DNA from: Minisyncoccota bacterium
Lineage (GTDB): Bacteria > Patescibacteriota > Minisyncoccia > Phycocordibacterales > UBA2100
Assembly (NCBI GenBank): GCA_018060545.1
Contig: JAGOVW010000007.1
Location: forward strand, 1 to 34,139
Reading direction: 5' to 3'
Length of the DNA stretch: 34,139 bases
The notes beneath the pieces were generated by a model, which worked only from the letters and a program-made list of their open reading frames with translations, was not told where the DNA came from and did not search any database. Below, in pieces: positions 9,043 to 16,023 of this stretch. Position 1 is the stretch's first letter. Every line of letters begins with the position of its first letter. A program made the position numbers and the translations under genes.

Positions 9043-9612
9043 ATGTTGAACTATAACGATGTAAAACCAGGAAAAATTGTCGTCATCGACGGCGAGCCCT
9101 ACGTCTGCACATGGAATAACATCATGCAGAAGCAGCAGCGCCGCCCCGTGAATCAGACAAAAATGCGACACCTTATCAAAGGAAACGTAATGGAGTACTC
9201 CTTCCAACAGTCTGACCGTCTGGAAGAAGCGGATATTGGTTCGCGCGAGCTAAAGTATCTCTACACGAATCGTGGCGAGTCATGGTTTACCGACCCAAAG
9301 AATCCCGCAGACCGCTTCAAGTTCTCTGAAGACTTCGTTGCACACGCGCTCCCCTACATCCGATCGAACGATATTGTGATTGGCGTTACCTTCGAAGACG
9401 AGGTGGTGTCCATCAAAGTGCCTGTAAAAGTCGATTTGAAAGTGACGGAAGCACCACCGGATGTACGCGGCAACACTGCCCAGGGCGGCAACAAGGTAGT
9501 CACCCTTGAGACTGGTGCCACACTCCAGGTACCTATGTTCATCCACGCTGGTGATGTCATTCGCATCAACACTGAGGCAAACGAGTACGTAGAGCGCGTC
9601 TCAAAAGCATAG
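9043..9612 (+). CDS. efp: Elongation factor P
   Basis: Translation factor that binds the ribosome between P and E sites and relieves stalling at polyproline. The 189 residues cover the usual three domains: the KOW-like N-domain (1-65), the OB domain (FVAHALPYIRSNDIVIGVTFEDE) and the C-terminal OB domain with ETGATLQVPMFIHAGDVIRI. The loop that in E. coli carries the modified lysine (PGKGxAF) is replaced by QKQQRRPVNQTKMR around residues 29-42, a form I recall from other Parcubacteria. No EF-P modification enzyme is visible in the window. A -10 hexamer 8 bases upstream and no Shine-Dalgarno suggest leaderless translation. Confidence 0.95.
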   Translation: MLNYNDVKPGKIVVIDGEPYVCTWNNIMQKQQRRPVNQTKMRHLIKGNVMEYSFQQSDRLEEADIGSRELKYLYTNRGESWFTDPKNPADRFKFSEDFVAHALPYIRSNDIVIGVTFEDEVVSIKVPVKVDLKVTEAPPDVRGNTAQGGNKVVTLETGATLQVPMFIHAGDVIRINTEANEYVERVSKA

Positions 9613-9640
9613 CCTCACCTTCCCCTAGGAGCCCATTAAA

Positions 9641-9672
9641 TTGAGGCCGACCCTTTCAAAGGTCGGCCTCAA
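9641..9672. terminator. Hairpin between efp and the small peptide gene
   Basis: A perfect 12-bp stem (9641-9652 with 9661-9672) with an 8-base loop. It lies downstream of efp on the plus strand and downstream of the 24-codon ORF on the minus strand, where it is followed by a weak TTTAAT tract. A shared terminator is likely, although neither side has a proper U-run. Confidence 0.6.
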
Positions 9673-9686
9673 TGCGTTGCGTCTCT

Positions 9687-9761
9687 TTACAGCAGACCAA
9701 ACACAATGGCTGCCAGAAAACCGAAGGCTAGCAAGGCACACAGCGCATTCACGCTACTCAT
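9687..9761 (-). CDS. Putative 24-residue single-pass membrane peptide
   Basis: A very short ORF, ATG at 9759-9761 and TAA at 9687-9689, encoding a peptide that begins MSSVNALCALLAFGF and ends FGLL. From about residue 6 it is almost entirely hydrophobic, long enough for one membrane helix. It has AGGAG at 9771-9775 with a 9-base spacer, one of the better Shine-Dalgarno sites in the window. It is framed by two hairpins (9641-9672 and 9801-9832), so it looks like a small independent transcription unit. A CATAAT hexamer lies just upstream, next to the second hairpin. It could be a toxin-like or regulatory membrane peptide, but the function is unknown and chance remains possible. Confidence 0.5.
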   Translation of the reverse strand: MSSVNALCALLAFGFLAAIVFGLL

Positions 9762-9800
9762 CGTACGATACTCCTACAGCCCGGCGACTTCCATTATGAC

Positions 9801-9832
9801 ACAAAAGCCGCTTCACGTGAAGCGGCTTTTGT
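9801..9832 (-). terminator. Terminator after rpsR
   Basis: ACAAAAGCCGCTTCA (9801-9815) pairs with 9818-9832 over 15 bp around a CG centre. A-rich and T-rich flanks make it usable in both directions. It sits just past the rpsR stop on the minus strand. A second small stem, GGTCCA/TGGACC (9833-9847), adjoins it. Confidence 0.85.
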
Positions 9833-9849
9833 GGTCCATTGTGGACCGC

Positions 9850-10047
9850 TTATTTTTGTACGTACGGTATCAAACCCATATAGCGGGCTCGCTTTACCGC
9901 TGCATCAAGGGCGCGCTGTTGCTTTGCTGTGATCCCCGTGCGTGATCGAGGCATAATGCGCCCGTGAGGGTTCAAGAACTGCTTGAGCACATCTACGTCT
10001 TTGTAGTCTACGTGCTTGATATCGTGCTGAAGAAGGAAATTTTTCAT
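9850..10047 (-). CDS. rpsR: 30S ribosomal protein S18
   Basis: Small-subunit ribosomal protein of 65 residues that pairs with S6 on the 16S rRNA platform. The family core [19 protein letters not shown], the stretch [20 protein letters not shown] and the terminal LIPY are all intact. It is the last gene of rpsF-ssb-rpsR, 18 bases after ssb, with no Shine-Dalgarno, so it is presumably read through from ssb. In most bacteria an L9 gene follows here; none does, and a terminator comes instead. Confidence 0.95.
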   Translation of the reverse strand: MKNFLLQHDIKHVDYKDVDVLKQFLNPHGRIMPRSRTGITAKQQRALDAAVKRARYMGLIPYVQK

Positions 10048-10065
10048 ACGGTTGTTTATAAATGT

Positions 10066-10515
10066 TTAAAATGGAATATCGTCAGGATTAATCTCTTCTG
10101 CCGGGTAGTCTATGCCCGCTGGTGGGTTCGGCTGCTCATCTGCCGCTCCTCCTCGTGGTGCCCCTGCTGAGCCTCCAGAAGGTGCCCCCGAGCCCTTAGG
10201 GCCGAACTGCACACGGTCAGCGACAATCTCGGTGCGGTACTTCTTTTGCCCCTCTTGCTCCCAGCTGCGTGTCTGCATCCTCCCTTCCACAAAAGCGGTG
10301 TTCCCTTTCTTGAGGTACTGAGACACCGTTTCTGCCTGGCGCCCGAATACCACAATGTTGTGGAATTCTGCCTGCTCCTGCTTCTTGCCGTCTCGATCTT
10401 TGAAGACACGGTTCGTTGCAAGACTGAACGTCGCCACCTGCATGCCGCTTGGGAGCGACTTGAGCTCGGGATCACGGGTAAGGTTACCGTACACAATAGC
10501 CTTGTTGATATACAT
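10066..10515 (-). CDS. ssb: Single-stranded DNA-binding protein
   Basis: Coats single-stranded DNA during replication and repair and recruits partner proteins. The 149 residues comprise an OB fold (1-105: NKAIVYGNLTRDPELK, FHNIVVFGRQAETVSQYLKKG, VEGRMQTRSW), a disordered Gly/Pro/Ala linker (about 106-138), and an acidic tip ending DDIPF, the conserved docking tail for partners. It lies 15 bases after rpsF, has no clear Shine-Dalgarno, and is the middle gene of the classic S6-SSB-S18 operon. Confidence 0.97.
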   Translation of the reverse strand: MYINKAIVYGNLTRDPELKSLPSGMQVATFSLATNRVFKDRDGKKQEQAEFHNIVVFGRQAETVSQYLKKGNTAFVEGRMQTRSWEQEGQKKYRTEIVADRVQFGPKGSGAPSGGSAGAPRGGAADEQPNPPAGIDYPAEEINPDDIPF

Positions 10516-10530
10516 AGGTTCAGTGTAGCA

Positions 10531-11028
10531 CTAGTTGGCAGCAGTGAGACCCTCAATCGCTTCGTCGAGCTTCTCCTCTGAAACCTCTCCTACTACTTCT
10601 TTTTCAGGGCGCGTCTGTACTTTGAGCGTGTCTGAGCGTTTTACCTCACGCAATGCACCAATCTTTACGCTTGCACGTGTCTCCTCTTTTACTGTCCTGA
10701 AAACAATTGAGCGGAGGATCTTCTTGTTGAGTTTCAATGACTCTTCGAGAGCTGCAATTTTTTCTGCAGGAAGCTCAAACTTTATCCAGCCAAAGTGAGC
10801 ACGGTCGTACGACGTATTCTTTCCTTCGTTATTGATATACATCGTGTACGCAAGGTGCATGTCCTGAGGAGTTCCTTCAGCAATCAAGCTGCCGCCCATC
10901 TCAGCAATCATTTCGCGCACGCCCTGTACGACTTTTTCAATCGCCTCGCCTTCTACATTTGGGAGGATATGATACCCAACTTCGTAGACACGAGCTGCAT
11001 TAACTTCTGCTTCTTTTTTGGTTGCCAT
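10531..11028 (-). CDS. rpsF: 30S ribosomal protein S6
   Basis: Small-subunit protein that binds next to S18. The 165 residues are longer than the usual 95-135. The ferredoxin-like core runs from about 14 to 112 (YEVGYHILPNVEGEAIEKVV, LAYTMYINNEGKNTSYDRAHFGWIKFEL), and the extra C-terminal ~45 residues are charged and end in an acidic helix. The gene heads its operon behind its own promoter (11038-11066), with the -10 ending 9 bases before the ATG, so the message is probably leaderless or nearly so. Confidence 0.93.
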   Translation of the reverse strand: MATKKEAEVNAARVYEVGYHILPNVEGEAIEKVVQGVREMIAEMGGSLIAEGTPQDMHLAYTMYINNEGKNTSYDRAHFGWIKFELPAEKIAALEESLKLNKKILRSIVFRTVKEETRASVKIGALREVKRSDTLKVQTRPEKEVVGEVSEEKLDEAIEGLTAAN

Positions 11029-11037
11029 AACGCACTG

Positions 11038-11066
11038 AAAGTATCACGATTCTGAGTCACTGACAA
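11038..11066 (-). promoter_or_regulatory. Promoter of the rpsF-ssb-rpsR operon
   Basis: On the minus strand TTGTCA (11061-11066, 5/6) and TACTTT (11038-11043) are 17 bases apart. The predicted transcription start falls within about 3 bases of the rpsF ATG. It lies between tatD and rpsF, so the ribosomal genes can be transcribed independently of metG-tatD. Confidence 0.55.
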
Positions 11067-11068
11067 GT

Positions 11069-11869
11069 CTAGACAACTCCGAAAATACGTTGTGCATTCT
11101 TGAGCAGCTGCTCTTGTGTACGTTCTATCTCCTCTCCACGTACTTCAGCAATCTTTTTTACCACTTCCACCACAAATGCAGGCTCATTACGCTGCCCGCG
11201 ATGCGGTACAGGAGCCGCATACGGGGCATCCGTTTCAGAGAGTATGAGGTGCGCTGGTGCTAAACGCACCACCTCTTCGCATTCTTTGGCAAAAGTGATG
11301 ACCCCAGGAAATGACGTGGCGAACCCTCTGTTCCAATATTCGCGCGCTACCGCCAATGAGGCAGTAAAGAAATGCGAGGTGCCGCGCACTTTTTCACCAT
11401 GCGCCTTTTGGTAAGCATCAAGAATCGCCAAGGCATCTTGGTGCGCATCATCGGTACCTTTACTCGAGCGCACGTGCAGCATGAGCGGCAAATCATGCGC
11501 AAGGGCAAACTCAATCTGCGCCTGAAACACTTCCTTCTGCTTTGTTTTTTCTTGGTCAGTGGCCCCGCGGTAGTAGTCGATGCCACATTCCCCAACACCA
11601 CACACCGTTCCACGGATGTTCGAAGACAGTAACCCCTCGAACGCCACAGCATCAAACCCTTCTGCCGCAGCGTTGGGGTGCACCCCTATAGTTGCAGCTA
11701 GGACTACATCTGGCGTGTCCTGAGCAGCCTGCAGTGCTTGCGTGCTCGTCTTGAGACTGGTACCAACCACAATCGTTCGCACCGTATTCGCGCGCATGTG
11801 TTCATATACCGCATCACGATCCGTATCGAATTGTGGAAAATAAACATGTGAGTGCGTGTCTATGTACAT
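11069..11869 (-). CDS. tatD: TatD family metal-dependent deoxyribonuclease
   Basis: TIM-barrel hydrolase of the TatD/YcfH family, a 3'-5' exonuclease on DNA and possibly RNA. The 266 residues carry the expected metal ligands: IDTHSH at 3-8, the glutamate in GVGECGIDYY, the histidine in LMLHVRSS, the second histidine in SHFF, and the aspartate in LSETDAPY. It begins 18 bases after metG, the same TatD-after-metG order seen in many bacteria. No Shine-Dalgarno; likely co-transcribed with metG. Confidence 0.93.
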   Translation of the reverse strand: MYIDTHSHVYFPQFDTDRDAVYEHMRANTVRTIVVGTSLKTSTQALQAAQDTPDVVLAATIGVHPNAAAEGFDAVAFEGLLSSNIRGTVCGVGECGIDYYRGATDQEKTKQKEVFQAQIEFALAHDLPLMLHVRSSKGTDDAHQDALAILDAYQKAHGEKVRGTSHFFTASLAVAREYWNRGFATSFPGVITFAKECEEVVRLAPAHLILSETDAPYAAPVPHRGQRNEPAFVVEVVKKIAEVRGEEIERTQEQLLKNAQRIFGVV

Positions 11870-11887
11870 GGTGGCGAACTGCAGCTG

Positions 11888-13432
11888 CTACGCGAGACGT
11901 GGAAACAAATTCTCTGGCTTCTTGTTAAGTACCAATGCGTCAGTAATCGCCTTGGATGTGTTAGGCATAAATGGTTCGAGCGAAAACGCAATATCTCGTA
12001 AATGCAAGAGGGCCCTCATTAAGTTTTCTTCTCGGTCGGGAGACTCTTTCCTATACACTTCTGTTTTGGCAATGAAGTCATCAAGAAGCTTTGCGCGAAT
12101 CGAAACGTCGAAGAGAGAGTCTTGGAATTGCCATTCCTTCAACTTGGCGCTGAAAATAAATTGATGATCCCCTGAATAATGAAGGTAGCAAGGAGGCATG
12201 TCGTTAACATACGCGACACCGCCACCTCCCTCAGAGTTATAGTGGACCCAGGCCTTCCCTTGTTGGCGTAGAGTAAAAAGTTTGCCCCACTCCATCTCAG
12301 CCATCTCCAGACTTATTCCCGCTTTTTCGGTCATCGCGAGAATGCGACTTGTTAAGTTCCCAAATCCATTTACTAGGTCAGCCGTGTACCATTCGTCCAT
12401 ACGGTCCCAGGTAATATCAGTGTCCTCGGTGGGGTGCACATGCCGCAGGAGCATGTACCGCGTTGCTTCGGTTCCATACTTCTCTACCATATCAAACGGT
12501 GAGATGACATTTCCAAGTGACTTGCTCATCTTTTGGCCACCACTGTTTATGAAGCCGTGATAGAACACAGTGTCGGTCGTTTTCACATTTGCCGACATAA
12601 GCATGGCTTGCCACATGATTGATTGAAAACGTACTTGGTCTTTTCCTGCCATTTGCAGGGTTGTACCCTGCTCCCAGAATATGGCAAACGCACCTTTTTC
12701 ATCGGTAGGCCAACCCAAGGTAGAGATATAGTTGGTCAGTGCATCAAACCACACGTACATCACCTGTGATTCATCTCCAGGAACAGGAATCCCCCACGGC
12801 ATGCGCGACTTCTCGCGTGAAATACTGAAATCTTCCAGCCCGTCGGCAACGAACCGGCGAGCTTCTTCGCGCTTAACTTCCGGGACTACTGAGCTATCTT
12901 TGGATAGGTAGTCCAGAAGCCCACGCTGGTACTTTGAAAGTGCGAAAAAATAATTCTCCTCCTCCACCTCTTGCGGCTCCTGATTCGTATGGAGCGGACA
13001 TTTCCCTTCTACCAAATCCTTTTCAGTGAGGAACTTCTCGCACCCTACACAATACAGACCTTTGTACTTCTTTTTATAAATATCGCCTTGTGCAAGGCAG
13101 CGCTTCCACAGCTCCTGAGCCGCCGCCTCGTGATGAGGCGCTGTCGTACGGATAAACGCGTCATAGGAGAGATTCAGGCTTTCGCGCAACCGTTCGAATG
13201 AAGCCGCATAGCGATCAACATACGCCTGCACGTCTTCCCCTTGCTCTTTCGCCTTCTCAAAAATCTTTTGCCCGTGCTCGTCAGTTCCTGTCGAAAAGAA
13301 CACGTTGTGCCCCATCAGGCGGTAGTATCGCGCCAAAGCGTCTGCCTGAATGATTTCAAGAGCAAACCCAATGTGCGGGTCTGCGTTTACATACGGAAGC
13401 GTCGTTGTTATGTACCGAGATGATTTCTCCAT
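11888..13432 (-). CDS. metG: Methionyl-tRNA synthetase
   Basis: Charges tRNA-Met. The 514-residue class I enzyme has the HIGH-type motif HIGF (20-23), a partial zinc knuckle (CVGCEKFL with CPLH), WFDALTNYI and the KMSKS loop near 302. The anticodon-binding domain follows with VNGFGNLTSR. Between the start of that domain and its core there is an insert of roughly 40-50 residues (about 380-437), including GKAWVHYNSEGGGG and MPPCYLHYSGDHQFIF, that fits poorly with the helical bundle and is described separately. There is no C-terminal tRNA-binding appendage. It has a weak promoter (13439-13467) with its -10 six bases before the ATG and no Shine-Dalgarno. The neighbour tatD follows. Confidence 0.95.
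   Translation of the reverse strand: MEKSSRYITTTLPYVNADPHIGFALEIIQADALARYYRLMGHNVFFSTGTDEHGQKIFEKAKEQGEDVQAYVDRYAASFERLRESLNLSYDAFIRTTAPHHEAAAQELWKRCLAQGDIYKKKYKGLYCVGCEKFLTEKDLVEGKCPLHTNQEPQEVEEENYFFALSKYQRGLLDYLSKDSSVVPEVKREEARRFVADGLEDFSISREKSRMPWGIPVPGDESQVMYVWFDALTNYISTLGWPTDEKGAFAIFWEQGTTLQMAGKDQVRFQSIMWQAMLMSANVKTTDTVFYHGFINSGGQKMSKSLGNVISPFDMVEKYGTEATRYMLLRHVHPTEDTDITWDRMDEWYTADLVNGFGNLTSRILAMTEKAGISLEMAEMEWGKLFTLRQQGKAWVHYNSEGGGGVAYVNDMPPCYLHYSGDHQFIFSAKLKEWQFQDSLFDVSIRAKLLDDFIAKTEVYRKESPDREENLMRALLHLRDIAFSLEPFMPNTSKAITDALVLNKKPENLFPRLA
12125..12300 (-). other. Probable in-frame insertion in metG
   Basis: This stretch encodes a Gly-, aromatic- and His-rich segment in the helical anticodon-binding domain of MetRS, where family members usually have a short connection. 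It keeps the frame. Its centre contains an imperfect palindrome: GGAGG (12192-12196) with CCTCC (12225-12229), and TGTCG (12199-12203) with CGACA (12214-12218). That is reminiscent of palindromic coding insertions such as the Rickettsia RPE class, but the boundaries are my estimate. Confidence 0.4.
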
Positions 13433-13438
13433 AGCGAC

Positions 13439-13467
13439 AGACTACGGCAATGCACCCACTTGAGCAA
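13439..13467 (-). promoter_or_regulatory. Possible metG promoter
   Basis: TTGCTC (13462-13467) and TAGTCT (13439-13444) on the minus strand are 17 bases apart. The hexamers are weak (3/6 each), but the -10 ends six bases before the metG ATG, the same geometry as at neighbouring genes. Confidence 0.35.
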
Positions 13468-13475
13468 CTAGGAGA

Positions 13476-14531
13476 CTAGCGGTCGCCACGCGCAATTGCC
13501 GCGCGGCGCTGGTCAAAGTCTTGCACCACTTCCTGCACGACGGCAGCAATGGGCGCAGATAGCAGTATTCCAAGAAAGCCTGCGAGCTTGCCTCCTATCA
13601 GGAGAGCAAGGATAACCAACAGTGGCGGCACACCAACTACTTTGGTAACCACTAAGGGATAGATCAGGTGATTTTCAAATTGCTGGATAATGATGTACAC
13701 GCCTGCAACTACCAGCCCCATGAATGGGCCTGCACTCACAAACGCAATGATGACCGCAGGAATGGCTGACAGCGTCGGCCCAAAGACAGGAATAAGCTCC
13801 AGGAACCCAGCAAGGACGGCGAGCACGAATGCGTGCGGGATATTGAGAATGGTGAGTATTAAAAACACCAGCACTCCCACAATCACTCCGAGCAGAAGCT
13901 GCCCTTGCAGCCACAGCCCAATCTTATGCTGCGAACGCTTCCACAAATCGAGCACGTACTCCTCATGCTTTACCGGCGTGACAATGCGCAGGAAATCCTC
14001 GATACCGCGCTCTTGCACAGCAAAGTAGAAGGAAAAGACCAGAATGAGGATGGAACTGAGCGCACCTCCAAAAAAGGCGCTGGCGGTCGCAAATGAATTC
14101 CCCGTAAACTCCTGCACCACAGACTGCATGGTGGCAACCATGTCTGAAACCGATGCTACTGGATCAGCACCTGCGGCGGCCAAAATCGGCGAGTAATCGC
14201 CAGGAAGATGATTCAAAAACTCGAAGTACTTTGGGAGCGCAGCCACGAACGCTGCTGCTTGTACCAAGAAAATAGGAACAACTACGTAGAGCAATGCAAA
14301 CAGCGAGCTCAGAAAGAGAAGATACACAATGAGAATAGCCATGACCCGGGGCACTTTGCGCTGCATAAACCACTTGGCAGCCGGCTCGATACCCGAGGCA
14401 ATCACGATAGCAGTGAGAATGACCAGCGCGAGATCGAACAGCTGGTAGATGAACCACGCCCCCGCCAAGATCAACAGTATCCTCACCACCGCACCAGTGG
14501 TGATTGAAATGGTGATGGGCTGATCAGACAT
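13476..14531 (-). CDS. AI-2E family transporter (PF01594-type permease)
   Basis: Polytopic inner-membrane protein of 351 residues. It has the family pattern: paired N-terminal membrane segments (about 10-85), a loop domain (about 100-150), and a C-terminal block of segments with the conserved stretches LELIPVFGPTLSAIPA and FENHLIYPLVVTKVVGVPPL. Members export or exchange small molecules or ions; autoinducer-2 export is shown for only a few, so the substrate cannot be predicted. TATACT at 14538-14543 ends six bases before the ATG and no Shine-Dalgarno is present. Confidence 0.9.
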   Translation of the reverse strand: MSDQPITISITTGAVVRILLILAGAWFIYQLFDLALVILTAIVIASGIEPAAKWFMQRKVPRVMAILIVYLLFLSSLFALLYVVVPIFLVQAAAFVAALPKYFEFLNHLPGDYSPILAAAGADPVASVSDMVATMQSVVQEFTGNSFATASAFFGGALSSILILVFSFYFAVQERGIEDFLRIVTPVKHEEYVLDLWKRSQHKIGLWLQGQLLLGVIVGVLVFLILTILNIPHAFVLAVLAGFLELIPVFGPTLSAIPAVIIAFVSAGPFMGLVVAGVYIIIQQFENHLIYPLVVTKVVGVPPLLVILALLIGGKLAGFLGILLSAPIAAVVQEVVQDFDQRRAAIARGDR

Positions 14532-14537
14532 GGTGAC

Positions 14538-14543
14538 AGTATA
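14538..14543 (-). promoter_or_regulatory. -10 hexamer of the AI-2E gene
   Basis: TATACT on the minus strand, 5/6 to consensus, six bases before the ATG at 14531. No convincing -35. Suggests a leaderless mRNA. Confidence 0.4.
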
Positions 14544-14596
14544 TAGCCGTGCGGACCCAGCGCATAGGGACAGCGCTCATGTGACGCACCAGAACC

Positions 14597-15979
14597 CTAC
14601 TGAGAGATATGTGCGGCGAGCTCGTGTATCGCGACTCGTTCCTGTGCCCCTGTATCGCGGTTGCGCACAGTGACGGTGTCTTTAGTTGCATCACCTCCCT
14701 CGCCCAAGGTGTCGAAATCAATCGTGATGCAGTACGGCGTACCTATTTCGTCTTGGCGACGGTACCGTTTCCCCACGTTACCGTTGTCATCCCATGCAAT
14801 ACGCGGTTCAGACTTTTTTAGAAGGGCGAATACAGCCCGTGCCTTTTCTACGAGCAGTGGCTTGTTCTTAAGGAGCGGAAATACCGCCGCCTTTACTGGG
14901 GCTACATTCGGCGAGAATTTGAGGTAGCTACGCACCTCGCCATTCATCTCATCTTCACGATACGCATCAGCTAATACAGCGAGAAGTAATCGCCCCACAC
15001 CGAATGTTGGTTCGATACAGTGAGGCGTGTAGCGCTCTTTTCGTTCTTCATCCTGGTAGGAAAGATCCACTTTGCTCGCATCTGAGTGGGCTTTGAGGTC
15101 GTAGTCGGTACGGTACGCGAGCCCCAAGAGCTCTTTTTGCCCCATGGGGAAATCAAATTCCGTATCAACACTGTGCTTGCTGTAGTGAGCACGATCCGCT
15201 TCCGGAATGTCGATTTGGTGGATTTTTTCGCGAGAAAGACCCAGATCGTCCACCAGAAATGTTACCTGTTCTTTTTGGAATGCTTCAAACACCTCTTGCC
15301 ATTGTGAGGGGTGTACGAAGTATTCAATTTCCATCTGCTCTAATTCGCGCACACGGAAAATAAAGTCGCGCGGTGCAATTTCGTTGCGAAACGCTTTTCC
15401 AATCTGTGCCATACCGAATGGCATTTTTGGGTGGAACGAGTCGACAATATTTTTGAAGTTCACAAACATGCCCTGTGCCGTTTCTGGGCGCAGGTACGAC
15501 ACCGCAGATTCATCTTCGGTAGCGCCAACATGTGTCTTGAACATCATGTTGAACTGCCGAACATCACCGAGTGGGTTTTTATCGGGACTCTTGATGCCCT
15601 TTTCTTTGATGAGCGCGTCCATTTCAGCAAGGGTCATTCCCTTAGGGTCAACACCTTGCTCTTCGAGAAGGTGATCTGCGCGATAGCGCTTCTTAGTCTT
15701 TATATCCTCGACGAGCGGGTCAGAAAATCCTCCCACGTGCCCGGAGGCCTTCCACACGTTTTGATTCATGAGAATTGCCGCATCCATGCCGTACATGTCT
15801 TCGCGCTCCAGCACAAAGCGTTTCCACCACAGCTGTTCAATGTTGCGCTTGAGCGCGACACCGAGTGGGCCATAGTCCCAGGTGCCGGCAAGCCCACCGT
15901 ATATTTCAGACCCTTGGTATATAAAGCCGCGTCGCTTGCACAGTGAAATAATTTTTTCCATCGAGGTATCGGTGGCCAT
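14597..15979 (-). CDS. glyQS: Glycyl-tRNA synthetase, single-chain dimeric type
   Basis: Class II synthetase charging tRNA-Gly, of the alpha2 (eukaryote/archaea/Gram-positive) type, not the GlyQ/GlyS tetramer. In 460 residues it has the N-terminal signature KRRGFIYQGSEIYGGLAGTW, YLRPETAQGMFVNF, motif 2 FRNEIAPRDFIFRVRELEQ, motif 3 EPTFGVGRLLLAVL, and a C-terminal anticodon-binding domain (about 350-455). A TATAGT hexamer ends 8 bases before the ATG at 15979, which supports that start over the downstream Met7. It follows the DUF11-like gene by 44 bases on the same strand. Confidence 0.95.
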   Translation of the reverse strand: MATDTSMEKIISLCKRRGFIYQGSEIYGGLAGTWDYGPLGVALKRNIEQLWWKRFVLEREDMYGMDAAILMNQNVWKASGHVGGFSDPLVEDIKTKKRYRADHLLEEQGVDPKGMTLAEMDALIKEKGIKSPDKNPLGDVRQFNMMFKTHVGATEDESAVSYLRPETAQGMFVNFKNIVDSFHPKMPFGMAQIGKAFRNEIAPRDFIFRVRELEQMEIEYFVHPSQWQEVFEAFQKEQVTFLVDDLGLSREKIHQIDIPEADRAHYSKHSVDTEFDFPMGQKELLGLAYRTDYDLKAHSDASKVDLSYQDEERKERYTPHCIEPTFGVGRLLLAVLADAYREDEMNGEVRSYLKFSPNVAPVKAAVFPLLKNKPLLVEKARAVFALLKKSEPRIAWDDNGNVGKRYRRQDEIGTPYCITIDFDTLGEGGDATKDTVTVRNRDTGAQERVAIHELAAHISQ

Positions 15980-15987
15980 AGATTCCC

Positions 15988-15993
15988 ACTATA
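15988..15993 (-). promoter_or_regulatory. -10 hexamer of glyQS
   Basis: TATAGT on the minus strand, 5/6 to consensus, 8 bases before the ATG. No Shine-Dalgarno lies between it and the start. Confidence 0.4.
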
Positions 15994-16023
15994 CAAGATA
16001 CAGAAAAAAGAGGTAGGTCTGCC

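Noticed and set aside
11888-13432. Frameshift in metG around the odd insert
   Set aside because: Reading frame and family motifs are intact on both sides of the insert, so it is an in-frame insertion, not a frameshift.
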